From Rhizobium sp. CC-YZS058 (lineage in GTDB: Bacteria; Pseudomonadota; Alphaproteobacteria; Rhizobiales; Rhizobiaceae), in NCBI RefSeq assembly GCF_034720595.1, contig NZ_JAYESJ010000003.1:1-64000 (forward strand): a stretch of DNA of 64,000 nucleotides, in the 5' to 3' direction. The notes under the pieces were generated by a model, which ran no database searches, was not told the origin of the DNA, and saw only the letters and a program-made list of their open reading frames with translations. This document shows, piece by piece, positions 7,869 through 15,801 of this stretch. The first letter of the stretch is position 1, and every line of letters begins with the position of its first letter. The position numbers and the translations under genes are program-made.

Positions 7869-8696
7869 ATGGATGGTTGCAAGCTGGCCTATCACGCCAA
7901 TTGTTGGGGCGACTTGGGTGGAAACGCTGTTGGCGTTACCTCGATCACGCAGCTTGCCTATCGCACCTTCGGCGACATGCGGCGCGCCTTTGCCGATATC
8001 GCCACGGCGGGGTACGAGGGTGTCGAGCTGTTCGATGGAAATCTGCTCGATTTCCCGGTGGGCGATATGCGCGCCCTGCTCGACGACACTGGTCTCTCGC
8101 TTGTCGCGACCTATGCTGGCGGAAACTTTATCTTCGACGATATCCTTCCGGAAGAGCTGGCCCGCGTGACTCGTGCCGCAGACCGGGCTGCCGAGCTCGG
8201 TGCTCCGCATCTGGTTGTCGGCGGCGGGGCGAAGCGCTTCGACGGTACCCGAGAGGCAGACTTCCACAAGCTTGCCGCCGCTCTCGATCGTGTCGATGAA
8301 CTGGCGAAGGCGCGAGGCCTCAGCGCACATTATCATCCGCATCTATCGACCATCGTCGAGGGGCCGGCAGAGGTCGCCAAGATCTTCGCTCTCACGGGTA
8401 TCGGTTTCTGTCCGGACACGGCGCATCTTGCTGCGGCCGGTGGCGATCCTGCCGTGCTCATCCGAGAGCATGCCGCGCGGATCACCTATGTCCATCTCAA
8501 GGGCTTGCAGCGCGAACCCTTCGCTTTCACACCGCTCGATCGGGGTGACGTGCCGACGGACAGCATCGTTGCCGCCTTGCGCGAGGTCGGCTTCGAGGGC
8601 TGGATCTGCGCTGAACTCGATGCCTGGCTCGACCCGTTGGAGGGCGCTCGTGCCAGCATGACTTATCTGAAATCGGCCCGTCTCAAGAAAGATTGA
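7869..8696 (+). CDS. Sugar phosphate isomerase/epimerase (AP endonuclease 2 / xylose isomerase-like TIM barrel)
   Basis: The 275-residue protein is a TIM barrel of the IolE/IolI/hydroxypyruvate isomerase superfamily. Candidate metal ligands are the Glu in YEGVELFDG, the histidines in SAHYHPHLST, the Asp and His in CPDTAHLAA, the His in YVHLKG and the Glu in CAELDAW. The ATG at 7869 has GGAGG 8 bp upstream; the ATG at 7863 is closer to the Shine-Dalgarno and less likely. It heads the plus-strand sugar operon and probably acts on the imported or oxidised sugar together with the Gfo/Idh dehydrogenase, as in inositol-type pathways. The exact reaction is not determinable. Confidence 0.85.
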   Translation: MDGCKLAYHANCWGDLGGNAVGVTSITQLAYRTFGDMRRAFADIATAGYEGVELFDGNLLDFPVGDMRALLDDTGLSLVATYAGGNFIFDDILPEELARVTRAADRAAELGAPHLVVGGGAKRFDGTREADFHKLAAALDRVDELAKARGLSAHYHPHLSTIVEGPAEVAKIFALTGIGFCPDTAHLAAAGGDPAVLIREHAARITYVHLKGLQREPFAFTPLDRGDVPTDSIVAALREVGFEGWICAELDAWLDPLEGARASMTYLKSARLKKD

Positions 8697-8734
8697 AGGC
8701 CGCTGGGGCAAGGCCCCATCCACGGGAGGAAACC

Positions 8735-9856
8735 ATGATTACCAGACGCATTCTCTTATGCTCCGCGGCTATCGCGGCAGCTCTCTCCATCGCGGCTCCG
8801 ACGCGTGCCGCCGATCCCGATGCCGCGCTTGCCAAGCTGCAGGAGACGGTTCTCTCGAAGGGGCCGTCGGGTGAGGACCCGTCGCCAGCCTCCGCCATCA
8901 CGCTGACCGATGAGGAGTTGGCCAAGGTCAAGGGCATGAATGCAACGGCTGCCATCGTCATGCATTACGGCGGCAACGACTGGTCCCGCGCCCAGATCAA
9001 TGGCTTGCAGACGCAGTTTGCCGCAATGGGCATCAAGGTGATTGCAGTCACCGATGCCGGCTTCAAGCCGGAAAAGCAGGTGGCCGATCTCGAAACCATC
9101 ATGGCGCAGAAGCCGAACATCATCGTTTCGATCCCGACCGATCCGACCGCGACAGCGTCTGCTTACAAAGCCGCAGCGGATGCCGGCACCAAGCTCGTCT
9201 TCATGGACAATGTGCCGGCCGGCTTTAAGGCAGGCACGGACTACACGTCCGTGGTCTCGGCCGACAATTATGGCAATGGTGTCGCTGCCGCACATCTCAT
9301 GGCCAAGGCTCTGGGTGGCAAGGGCGAGATCGGCCTGGTGTTCCACGCCGCGGATTTCTTTGTGACCAAGCAGCGCTACGACGCCTTCAAGAAAACGATC
9401 ACTACCGACTATCCGGAGATCAAGATTGTCGCCGAACAGGGCATCGGCGGCCCCGATTTTTCCGGTGATGCCGAAAAGGCTGCCGGTGCCATTCTGACAT
9501 CTAACCCGAATATCAACGGCATCTGGGCAGTCTGGGATGTCCCGGCCGAAGGCGTTATCGCCGCCGCACGCAACGCAGGGCGGGAGGACCTGATCATTAC
9601 CACCATCGACCTCGGCGAAAACGTCGCGATCTCAATGGCGCAGAACGGTTTCGTCAAGGGCCTAGGCGCTCAGCGCCCCTATGATGCAGGCGTCGTCGAA
9701 GCCAAGCTTGCCGGTTATGCGCTGATCGGCAAGGAGGCCCCGGCCTTTGTTGCTCTGCCAGCCCTGCCAGTCACCCGTGACACTTTGAAGGATGCCTGGA
9801 AGACGGTCTACTCGACCGAGGCGACGGACAATATCAAGTCTAGTCTCGGCAATTGA
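8735..9856 (+). CDS. Sugar ABC transporter periplasmic binding protein (RbsB class)
   Basis: The 373-residue protein has a clear Sec signal (MITRRILLCSAAIAAALSIA, cleavage expected after APTRA before ADPD) and two Peripla_BP_4 lobes (AAIVMHYGGNDWSRAQINGL, then SADNYGNGVAAAHLMAKALG and IWAVWDVPAEGVIAA). The ATG at 8735 is preceded by GGGAGGA; a TTG 42 bp upstream in the same frame would disrupt the signal and is rejected. It delivers substrate to the ATPase and permease at 11143 and 12710. It is paralogous to the signal-less protein at 5307. A strong hairpin follows its stop codon. Confidence 0.9.
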   Translation: MITRRILLCSAAIAAALSIAAPTRAADPDAALAKLQETVLSKGPSGEDPSPASAITLTDEELAKVKGMNATAAIVMHYGGNDWSRAQINGLQTQFAAMGIKVIAVTDAGFKPEKQVADLETIMAQKPNIIVSIPTDPTATASAYKAAADAGTKLVFMDNVPAGFKAGTDYTSVVSADNYGNGVAAAHLMAKALGGKGEIGLVFHAADFFVTKQRYDAFKKTITTDYPEIKIVAEQGIGGPDFSGDAEKAAGAILTSNPNINGIWAVWDVPAEGVIAAARNAGREDLIITTIDLGENVAISMAQNGFVKGLGAQRPYDAGVVEAKLAGYALIGKEAPAFVALPALPVTRDTLKDAWKTVYSTEATDNIKSSLGN

Positions 9857-9865
9857 TAGCCTAGC

Positions 9866-9897
9866 GGGACGCGCGGCAACTGTGTGCCCCGCGTCCC
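9866..9897 (+). terminator. Intercistronic hairpin after the binding-protein gene
   Basis: GGGACGCG and CGCGTCCC form a perfect 8-bp stem with a 16-nt loop, 10 bp after the stop codon. There is no uridine run, so partial termination or 3'-end protection of the binding-protein message is more likely than full termination. Confidence 0.5.
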
Positions 9898-9979
9898 CTG
9901 TTAGACCCGGTTGAAGGCAATCGCTGATCCCACCGGCACAGTCAGCAGCCCTTAGCTGCACCAATCAGGAGAAACCTCG

Positions 9980-11146
9980 ATGACGAGAGTGATGAACGTC
10001 GCCATGATCGGCGGCGGCTTCATGGGCAAGGCGCATGCCATGGCCTATGCCGCCATGCCGATGTTCTTCTGGCCCGCCCCGGCCATTCCGCACCGCAAGG
10101 TGGTGGTGGATGTGACCGATGGCATGGCCGAGGAAGCCCGCCAGCGCTTCGGCTTCGAGGAAGCCTCCTCGGACTGGCGCGCCACCGTCAACCGGCCGGA
10201 TGTGGATGTGGTCGATATCTGCACGCCGAACAATGTCCATGCCGAAATCGCCATCGAGGCGGCGAAGGCCGGCAAGCACATCATCTGTGAAAAGCCGCTG
10301 GCCCGCACCGTCGAGGAAGCCCGCGCCATGGCCGAAGCCGTCCGATCCGCCGGCGTCACCAACATGGTGGCCTTCAATTACCGCCGCACGCCAGCTGTTG
10401 CGCTGGCGAAGAAATACATCGAGGAAGGCCGGATCGGCCGCATCCTGAACTTCCGTGGCACCTATCTGCAGGACTGGTCGGCGGATCCGGATTCGCCGCT
10501 CTCCTGGCGCTTCCAGAAAAAGATCGCCGGTTCCGGCGCCGTCGGCGATATCGGCACGCATGTGGTCGATCTTGCGCACTACCTCGTCGGGCCAATCGCG
10601 GAAGTTATTGCGCTGACCACCACATACAACAAGAGCCGCCCGCTGCAGCAAGGTGGCATAGACAAGCTGGGTGCAGCAGAAAAAGCGGCCGATGCCGAAC
10701 GCGGCGATGTGGATGTCGACGATGAGGTCGTTTCCATGCTCAAGTTTGCCAATGGCGCGATCGGCAGCCTCGAGGCGACCCGCAACGCCTATGGCCGAAA
10801 TAACTTCATCACGCTTGAGATCCACGGCACGAAGGGTTCGATCCACTTCAACTATGAGCGCCGCGATGAGTTGCAGGTCATGTTCGCGGACGATCCTGCC
10901 GATGCAAGGGGTTTCCGCACCGTGTATACGGGTCCGGCGCATCCTTATGGTGGCGGTCTCTGGCCGATCCCCGGCCTCGGCATCGGGTATTCGGAAACGA
11001 AGATCGTCGAGTGCTATGATTTCTTCCAGGCGATCGCCAAGGGCAGGCCGGCGAGCCCGAATTTCGAAGACGGTCTGCTGACCGAACTCGTGGCCGATGC
11101 CTTCATCCGTTCCGGCGAGAGCGGTGTATGGGAGAGAGTGGGATGA
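9980..11146 (+). CDS. Gfo/Idh/MocA-family oxidoreductase
   Basis: This is a 388-residue NAD(P)-dependent sugar or inositol dehydrogenase-type protein. The Rossmann motif GGGFMGKAH is at residues 11-19, the family-defining EKP at 104-106, and the catalytic-region sequence GDIGTHVVDLAHYL begins near 189, supplying the Asp and His expected at the active site. AGGAG lies 8 bp before the ATG. Its position between the binding protein and the ABC ATPase suggests that it oxidises the imported sugar or polyol, with the isomerase/epimerase acting next. The length is normal for the family. Confidence 0.9.
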   Translation: MTRVMNVAMIGGGFMGKAHAMAYAAMPMFFWPAPAIPHRKVVVDVTDGMAEEARQRFGFEEASSDWRATVNRPDVDVVDICTPNNVHAEIAIEAAKAGKHIICEKPLARTVEEARAMAEAVRSAGVTNMVAFNYRRTPAVALAKKYIEEGRIGRILNFRGTYLQDWSADPDSPLSWRFQKKIAGSGAVGDIGTHVVDLAHYLVGPIAEVIALTTTYNKSRPLQQGGIDKLGAAEKAADAERGDVDVDDEVVSMLKFANGAIGSLEATRNAYGRNNFITLEIHGTKGSIHFNYERRDELQVMFADDPADARGFRTVYTGPAHPYGGGLWPIPGLGIGYSETKIVECYDFFQAIAKGRPASPNFEDGLLTELVADAFIRSGESGVWERVG

Positions 11147-12717
11147 CCACGCCCGTCGCTGCCGTCCGGATGACCGGCATCTCGAAAACCTTCGGGGGCG
11201 TCCGCGCCCTTGAAGGCGTCGATCTGGAGGTAATGCCCGGTGAGGTCCACGCCCTTCTGGGCGGCAACGGCGCAGGCAAATCCACGATCCTTAAAATCCT
11301 GAACGGCGTCCACAAGCCGGATGAGGGCAGGGTCGTTGTCGCCGGCCATGAACTGACGGCGCATACGCCGGACGAGTCGCGCACCGCCGGTATTGCCATG
11401 AACTACCAGGAAATGAGCCTGATCCCGACGCTGACCGTAGCGCAGAACGTGTTCCTGACACGCGAAAGCCGCACCGTCGCGGGCTTGATCCACGATGCCG
11501 AGGCGGAGCGCCGCGCGGCGGACCTTTTTGCATTGCTTGAAGTCTCCGTCGATCCCAAGGCACTGGTCGGTGATCTCGGCGCCGGACAGAAACAGCTGAC
11601 CGAGATTGCCAAGGCGATTTCTCAGAATGCGAAGGTTCTGGTGCTCGACGAGCCGTCGACGGCACTGGCCGTCTCCGACGTCGAGCGCCTGTTTTCCTTC
11701 CTGCGGAAGCTCAAGGCACAGGGCGTCGCGATCATTTATGTCAGCCATCGCATGGACGAGATTGCCCGCATTGCTGACCGCGCAACCATCCTCCGTGACG
11801 GCAAGCATGTCATCACAGCGCCGCTTTCCGAACTGCCGATCGACACCATGATCGAACATATTGTCGGCAAGCGCTCCAAGGGTCTCTCGGATGTCGTGCG
11901 CGGCTCGTCGGTCTGGGGTGAGGTTCTGCTGGAGGTTTCCGATCTCAGCGGCGTGCACAAACCGGACCATGTCTCCTTTACGCTTCATGCGGGCGAGGTC
12001 CTGGGCCTCGCAGGGCTGCTTGGCTCGGGACGGTCCTCGCTCGCCCGGCTCCTCGCCGGCATAGAACCCGCAGCCAGCGGCTCGATCCAGATCAGGGGCA
12101 GGGCGGCCACAATCCGCAAGCCCGGCGATGCGATCGCCAACGGCGTGGCCCTGGTGCCGGAAGCGCGCGCGACACAGGGCATCATCCCAGCGCATACTGT
12201 CGCCTCCAACATGGTGCTCGCCGTCATCGAGCGGCTGTCGCGCGCCGGCTTGGTCGACCGCAAAGCGGTGGCTGATCTCACCGATAAACAGATCAGCCGG
12301 CTTTCAATCAAAACCGCCAGCAGGGATCATGCCGTATCCACCCTTTCCGGCGGGAACCAGCAGAAGGTGGTGATCGGCAAGTGGCTGGCCACCGATCCCG
12401 ATATCCTGATCCTTGACGAACCAACCGCCGGGATCGACATCGGCTCGAAGGCTGAAATCATTCGGCTGGTGCGTGACCTCGCCGCCTCCGGCAAGGCGGT
12501 CATCATGATCTCTTCGGAGCTGTCGGAATTGCTGACGGCCTGCGACCGCATCCTGGTCATGGCGGACGGCCGCGTCCACGCCGATCTTCCGCGCGAGACT
12601 TTCGACGACCCTACCGTGCCGGCCGAAGACATGGCGCATCGCCTGCAGGCAGCAGAGCAGAAGCTGCAGACCGAGATACAGCGGGCGCTCGCGGCCCAGG
12701 AGACATTCAATGCTTAA
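11143..12717 (+). CDS. Sugar ABC transporter ATP-binding protein (RbsA/MglA class, two ABC domains)
   Basis: The 524-residue fused ATPase has a first Walker A, GGNGAGKST, near residue 40 and a first Walker B VLVLDEPSTAL. The first signature is degenerate (DLGAGQKQL). The second half has a degenerate Walker A (GLLGSGRSSL), the signature LSGGNQQKVV and Walker B ILILDEPTAGID. This asymmetry is normal for ribose/galactose-type ATPases. The ATG at 11143 overlaps the preceding stop (ATGA) and has GGGAGAGAG upstream; an ATG at 11128 in frame is an alternative. It energises uptake through the permease at 12710. Confidence 0.93.
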   Translation: MTTPVAAVRMTGISKTFGGVRALEGVDLEVMPGEVHALLGGNGAGKSTILKILNGVHKPDEGRVVVAGHELTAHTPDESRTAGIAMNYQEMSLIPTLTVAQNVFLTRESRTVAGLIHDAEAERRAADLFALLEVSVDPKALVGDLGAGQKQLTEIAKAISQNAKVLVLDEPSTALAVSDVERLFSFLRKLKAQGVAIIYVSHRMDEIARIADRATILRDGKHVITAPLSELPIDTMIEHIVGKRSKGLSDVVRGSSVWGEVLLEVSDLSGVHKPDHVSFTLHAGEVLGLAGLLGSGRSSLARLLAGIEPAASGSIQIRGRAATIRKPGDAIANGVALVPEARATQGIIPAHTVASNMVLAVIERLSRAGLVDRKAVADLTDKQISRLSIKTASRDHAVSTLSGGNQQKVVIGKWLATDPDILILDEPTAGIDIGSKAEIIRLVRDLAASGKAVIMISSELSELLTACDRILVMADGRVHADLPRETFDDPTVPAEDMAHRLQAAEQKLQTEIQRALAAQETFNA

Positions 12718-13651
12718 GTCTTTCGCTGCCAACTGGCGCCAGAACATCATCTATATTGGCTTCATCGCCATCTTTGTCGTCTTCGCGGTGGCGTTGAACG
12801 ACAAGGGATTCCTCACGCCCAACAACCTGCTGAACATCGTTCGCCAGACGGCGATGATCGCGGTCATGGCAATCGCCATGACCTTCGTGTTGTCGGCAGG
12901 CGAGATCGATCTTTCGGTCGGTGCAGTCGCTGGCCTGACGACGGTGACCGTTGCCATGGCCATCGCCGTCGGCGGACCCATTGCCGGCGTGCTGGCTGGG
13001 ATCGCCACGGGACTCGCAGTCGGCGCCTTCAATGGCTGGCTGACGACCCGCATCGGCATACCGTCCTTCCTTACGACGCTGGCAATGATGGGAATTGCCA
13101 AGGGCGTGGCGATGTGGATCTCGGCGACAGCGGCTGTTCCGATCCTCTCGCCCGGCTATACTTGGCTGTTCGGCGGCGGCAATTTCGGTCGGATCCCCGT
13201 GCTATTGATCTGGATGGTGGTGCTCGGCGTGATCGGCCATATTGTGCTGCGGCGCACCGGCTTTGGGCGGCGCGTGCTGGCGACGGGCGGCGGCGAAACT
13301 GCAGCCCGCTATTCCGGTATCGACACCCGCAATATCAAGTTCAAGGTCCTCGTCATGTCGTCCTCCGCGGCGGCTCTGGCGGGCATGCTCTATGCAGGCC
13401 GCCTGCAGTCAGGCCGCTTCCAGCTCGGCGAAGGCGACGAGCTCTCAGTCATCGCGGCGGCAGTGCTTGGCGGCACGAGCCTGTTCGGCGGCAAGGGCAC
13501 AGTCGTCGGAACCATCGTCGGTGCGCTGATGATCGGCTTGATCAACAACGGGCTCATCCTCATGGGGCTGGAATTTAGCCAGCAGCTGATTGCCCGCGGC
13601 GGCATCATCATCCTCGCTGTCGCGCTTAGCCAGAAGAGGACCGCATCATGA
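12710..13651 (+). CDS. Sugar ABC transporter permease (RbsC class)
   Basis: The 313-residue membrane protein has 8-10 hydrophobic segments and the conserved BPD_transp_2 sequences FVLSAGEIDLSVGAVAGL, GIPSFLTTLAMM, RYSGIDTRNIKFKVLVMSS and LGGTSLFGGKGTVVG. It overlaps the ATPase gene by 8 bp and the next gene by 4 bp, so all three are translationally coupled. Presumably it works as a homodimer. Confidence 0.93.
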   Translation: MLKSFAANWRQNIIYIGFIAIFVVFAVALNDKGFLTPNNLLNIVRQTAMIAVMAIAMTFVLSAGEIDLSVGAVAGLTTVTVAMAIAVGGPIAGVLAGIATGLAVGAFNGWLTTRIGIPSFLTTLAMMGIAKGVAMWISATAAVPILSPGYTWLFGGGNFGRIPVLLIWMVVLGVIGHIVLRRTGFGRRVLATGGGETAARYSGIDTRNIKFKVLVMSSSAAALAGMLYAGRLQSGRFQLGEGDELSVIAAAVLGGTSLFGGKGTVVGTIVGALMIGLINNGLILMGLEFSQQLIARGGIIILAVALSQKRTAS

Positions 13652-13950
13652 CCGTCACCATCATCGGAACGGTAACGGCGCGTCCAGACTGTCGCGATGA
13701 GCTGGAGGCCATACTCAGCAGACAGGTCGCCCCGACACGGTCGGAAGCCGGATGCATCAATTACGATTTCCATGTCGACGCGGCTGACGCGTGTGTCTTT
13801 GTTTTCTACGAGAACTGGCGAAGCCAGGAAGACCTGGATCAGCACATGAAAATGCCGCATCTCGTGCCGCTCCTGTCTGAGATGGACAGACTTCTGGCAA
13901 AGCCGATCGAGATCCGGCACCTGCGGATGTTCGGTTGCCTTGCCACCTAA
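13648..13950 (+). CDS. ABM-fold small monooxygenase-like protein (YgiN/LsrG type)
   Basis: The 100-residue protein belongs to the antibiotic biosynthesis monooxygenase domain family: TVTARPDCRDELEAILSRQV, EAGCINYDFHVDA, VFYENWRSQEDLDQHMKMPH. The start ATG overlaps the permease stop. Related small proteins act as isomerases or oxygenases on modified sugars (LsrG) or quinols (YgiN). Its place at the end of a sugar operon favours a role on a catabolic intermediate. Exact chemistry is unknown. Confidence 0.82.
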   Translation: MTVTIIGTVTARPDCRDELEAILSRQVAPTRSEAGCINYDFHVDAADACVFVFYENWRSQEDLDQHMKMPHLVPLLSEMDRLLAKPIEIRHLRMFGCLAT

Positions 13951-13963
13951 GCAAGCTTCGCGG

Positions 13964-13994
13964 GGCTGCGCTTCTTGCGCGGAAAGGCGCAGCC
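13964..13994 (+). terminator. Hairpin after the sugar operon
   Basis: GGCTGCGC and GCGCAGCC form a perfect 8-bp stem with a 15-nt loop, 13 bp after the last stop codon of the operon. No clear T-run follows, so it is a candidate terminator or 3' stabilising structure. Confidence 0.45.
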
Positions 13995-14254
13995 AGATGC
14001 GCTCTGATCTCAATTTGGTGGATCTTGTCAGTCAAGAGCGTGAGGATTGCATATTGCCATTCCCGGATCTCGTATTGTGATGATGGCTTCGGCGAAACAT
14101 GCAGCAGCTTTGCACCCAAAGCTGAAGAGGCAATCGCCAGGTTGTCGTTTGCTGCGATCGTGTCCCAAAACGTGGTGTGGCTGCATTCATAGCTGATCCG
14201 AGAGATGATCGGCGTTGCCGCTGATGGCGCTGAAGGGCGGGAAGACCGGCATGG

Positions 14255-14955
14255 GCCAGACGAGAGGAATGGCTTCCGGCTCGCCCAGTGCAACGGCTAT
14301 CGCGACCGGGACTGGGAGACGCGTGCAGGAACCGTCGAGTCGCGCAGTCCCAAGCTCCGCACGAACAGCCACTCCCCGAGGCTCCTAGAGCCGCGCCGGA
14401 GACGGGGATGCCCTGACTGCGGTGATACAAGAGGCCTAGATCCAGGGCTGTTCGACCGGATCCGTGGATGACCACAGCGCAAACGAGGTTTGTCGCAACC
14501 TCAAGGCGCTGGGCATGTCGGGCATTTCCAAGAGCCAGGTATTCCGGTTCTGCGAAGAGATTGACGACAAGGTAAAGGCCTATCTCGACAGGCCGACCGG
14601 AGGCAAATACCCTTACCGGTGCATTATTGCCATCTGTCTGAAGGATCGTCGCGGCGGTCGCATCGTCTCGGTCGCTGTCATCATCTTCTTGGGGGTGAAC
14701 ACCGATGGCCGACGCGAGGTGCCGGGCTTGGAGATCGGCACATCCGAAGCCGAGCCGAGCTGGACAGAGCTTCTGTGCAAGGTGCCGAGGCGAGGGGCTC
14801 GGCGGCATGGACCTCGTGGTGTTCGATGCCATAAGGGCATCAAGGCAGCCGTGTCGAAGGTGCTTTCCGCTCCCTGGCAGAGGAGGAGGGTTCACTTTCG
14901 GCGCAATGCAGTGGGCCGTGCGGGGTAGAGCGGCCGGTGCGTCGTGTCGAGATGG
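14255..14955 (+). pseudogene. IS256-family (mutator) transposase remnant
   Basis: Three plus-strand frames together read as the middle of an IS256-type transposase. The blocks are NGYRDRDWETRAGTVESR and LEPRR; then, after a frameshift near 14402, DALTAVIQEA with a stop at about 14434; then GMSGISKSQVFRFCEEIDDK, RRGGRIVSVAVII, GVNTDGRREVPGLEIGTSEA, and finally KGIKAAVSKVLSAPWQRRRV. The N-terminus and the C-terminal catalytic part are missing, and no terminal inverted repeats are visible. The element is dead and marks this as an accessory insertion region next to the HipBA pair. Confidence 0.85.
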
Positions 14956-15468
14956 CAAATCGAAATCGGGCGGCGGCCCGCAGGGTGGTGTCCGCAACCG
15001 CTCCTATCAGACGGAAGCGCTGCGCCTTTGAACTGCAGCCTAAGAGCGCTGCGTCGCGCGGGACCTGCGGACTTTTCCGGAAACTCAGGCCGACCTGAAC
15101 TGGCTCGCTGGAAATGGTTTCAGGAGCGGGGCTGCCCGTCTCCGCCGCGCCCTCTCACGTTACAATCCTCGAGAAACAGAGACCGCTTTCAGCCAGGCGC
15201 TCTCTTCTCCCACCTGCCAAAACGCACGGCGAAGCTGCCCCATCAGGCGACGTCATACGCACACGCACCTATCCTGCTTTATCCGTGAACGTAGATCGCG
15301 CAACACCCCACGGTTCAACCTTCCCAAATGTACAACATTTTGGACACGATTAGCCTTGATGACCACTAGAATGAACAGCACTTGACGAACCATCAACCTC
15401 GTGGCTGAATGTACAAAATTATGGGCATAAGCCCGTTTCACGTCCACTCGAATGAACAATCGATAATC
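14956..15468. other. Non-coding stretch leading to the hipBA promoter
   Basis: No supported coding frame. The right end carries the hipBA control elements described separately. Confidence 0.4.
15326..15420 (+). promoter_or_regulatory. Repeated AATGTACAA operator-like elements and putative promoter of hipBA
   Basis: AATGTACAA occurs at 15327-15335 and again at 15408-15416, 81 bp apart. The first copy lies in the dyad AAATGT-ACA-ACATTT (15326-15340). Between them a TTGACG (15382-15387) with CTGAAT 17 bp on (15405-15410) could be the promoter, and the second repeat overlaps that -10. This layout fits autoregulation by the HipB-type antitoxin. Binding is inferred. Confidence 0.5.
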
Positions 15469-15801
15469 GTGTCCCGTCAAAGAGTCTATTCCAGGATCAC
15501 ACTCCAGGCGCTCATTATGCTCGGCAAGCTGATCCGCGTTGGGCGGACTCAGCGCGGCCTGACCGCGCAGGATCTGGCAGACCGCGCCGGTATCAGCCGC
15601 ACGACCTTGTCCAGCATCGAAAAAGGCGCGCCAGGTCCCGAGATCGGCATCGTCTTCGAAGTCGCCTCCATCGTCGGCATACGCCTCTTCGACTACGACG
15701 AGCGCATGGTCCAGATGCACAATGCCCGCCTCGACGAAAAACTGACCCTGCTGCCCAGAAGCGTCCGCAACGCCGTGAAGGAGGTCGATGATGACTTCTG
15801 A
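15469..15801 (+). CDS. HipB-type XRE-family antitoxin/repressor
   Basis: The 110-residue protein starts from a GTG at 15469. It carries an XRE helix-turn-helix: LGKLIRVGRTQRGLTAQDLA, DRAGISRTTLSSIEKG, then EVASIVGIRLFDYDE. It overlaps the HipA-type gene by 11 bp, the standard toxin-antitoxin coupling. The frame is open to an ATG at 15409, but that start lies inside an operator-like repeat, and an internal ATG at 15517 is also possible. It should neutralise the kinase and repress the operon. Confidence 0.8.
   Translation: MSRQRVYSRITLQALIMLGKLIRVGRTQRGLTAQDLADRAGISRTTLSSIEKGAPGPEIGIVFEVASIVGIRLFDYDERMVQMHNARLDEKLTLLPRSVRNAVKEVDDDF

Noticed and set aside
8693..8734. Upstream TTG start for the sugar-binding protein at 8735
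   Set aside because: It would put charged residues before the signal peptide and overlap the previous stop, while the ATG at 8735 has an ideal GGGAGGA.
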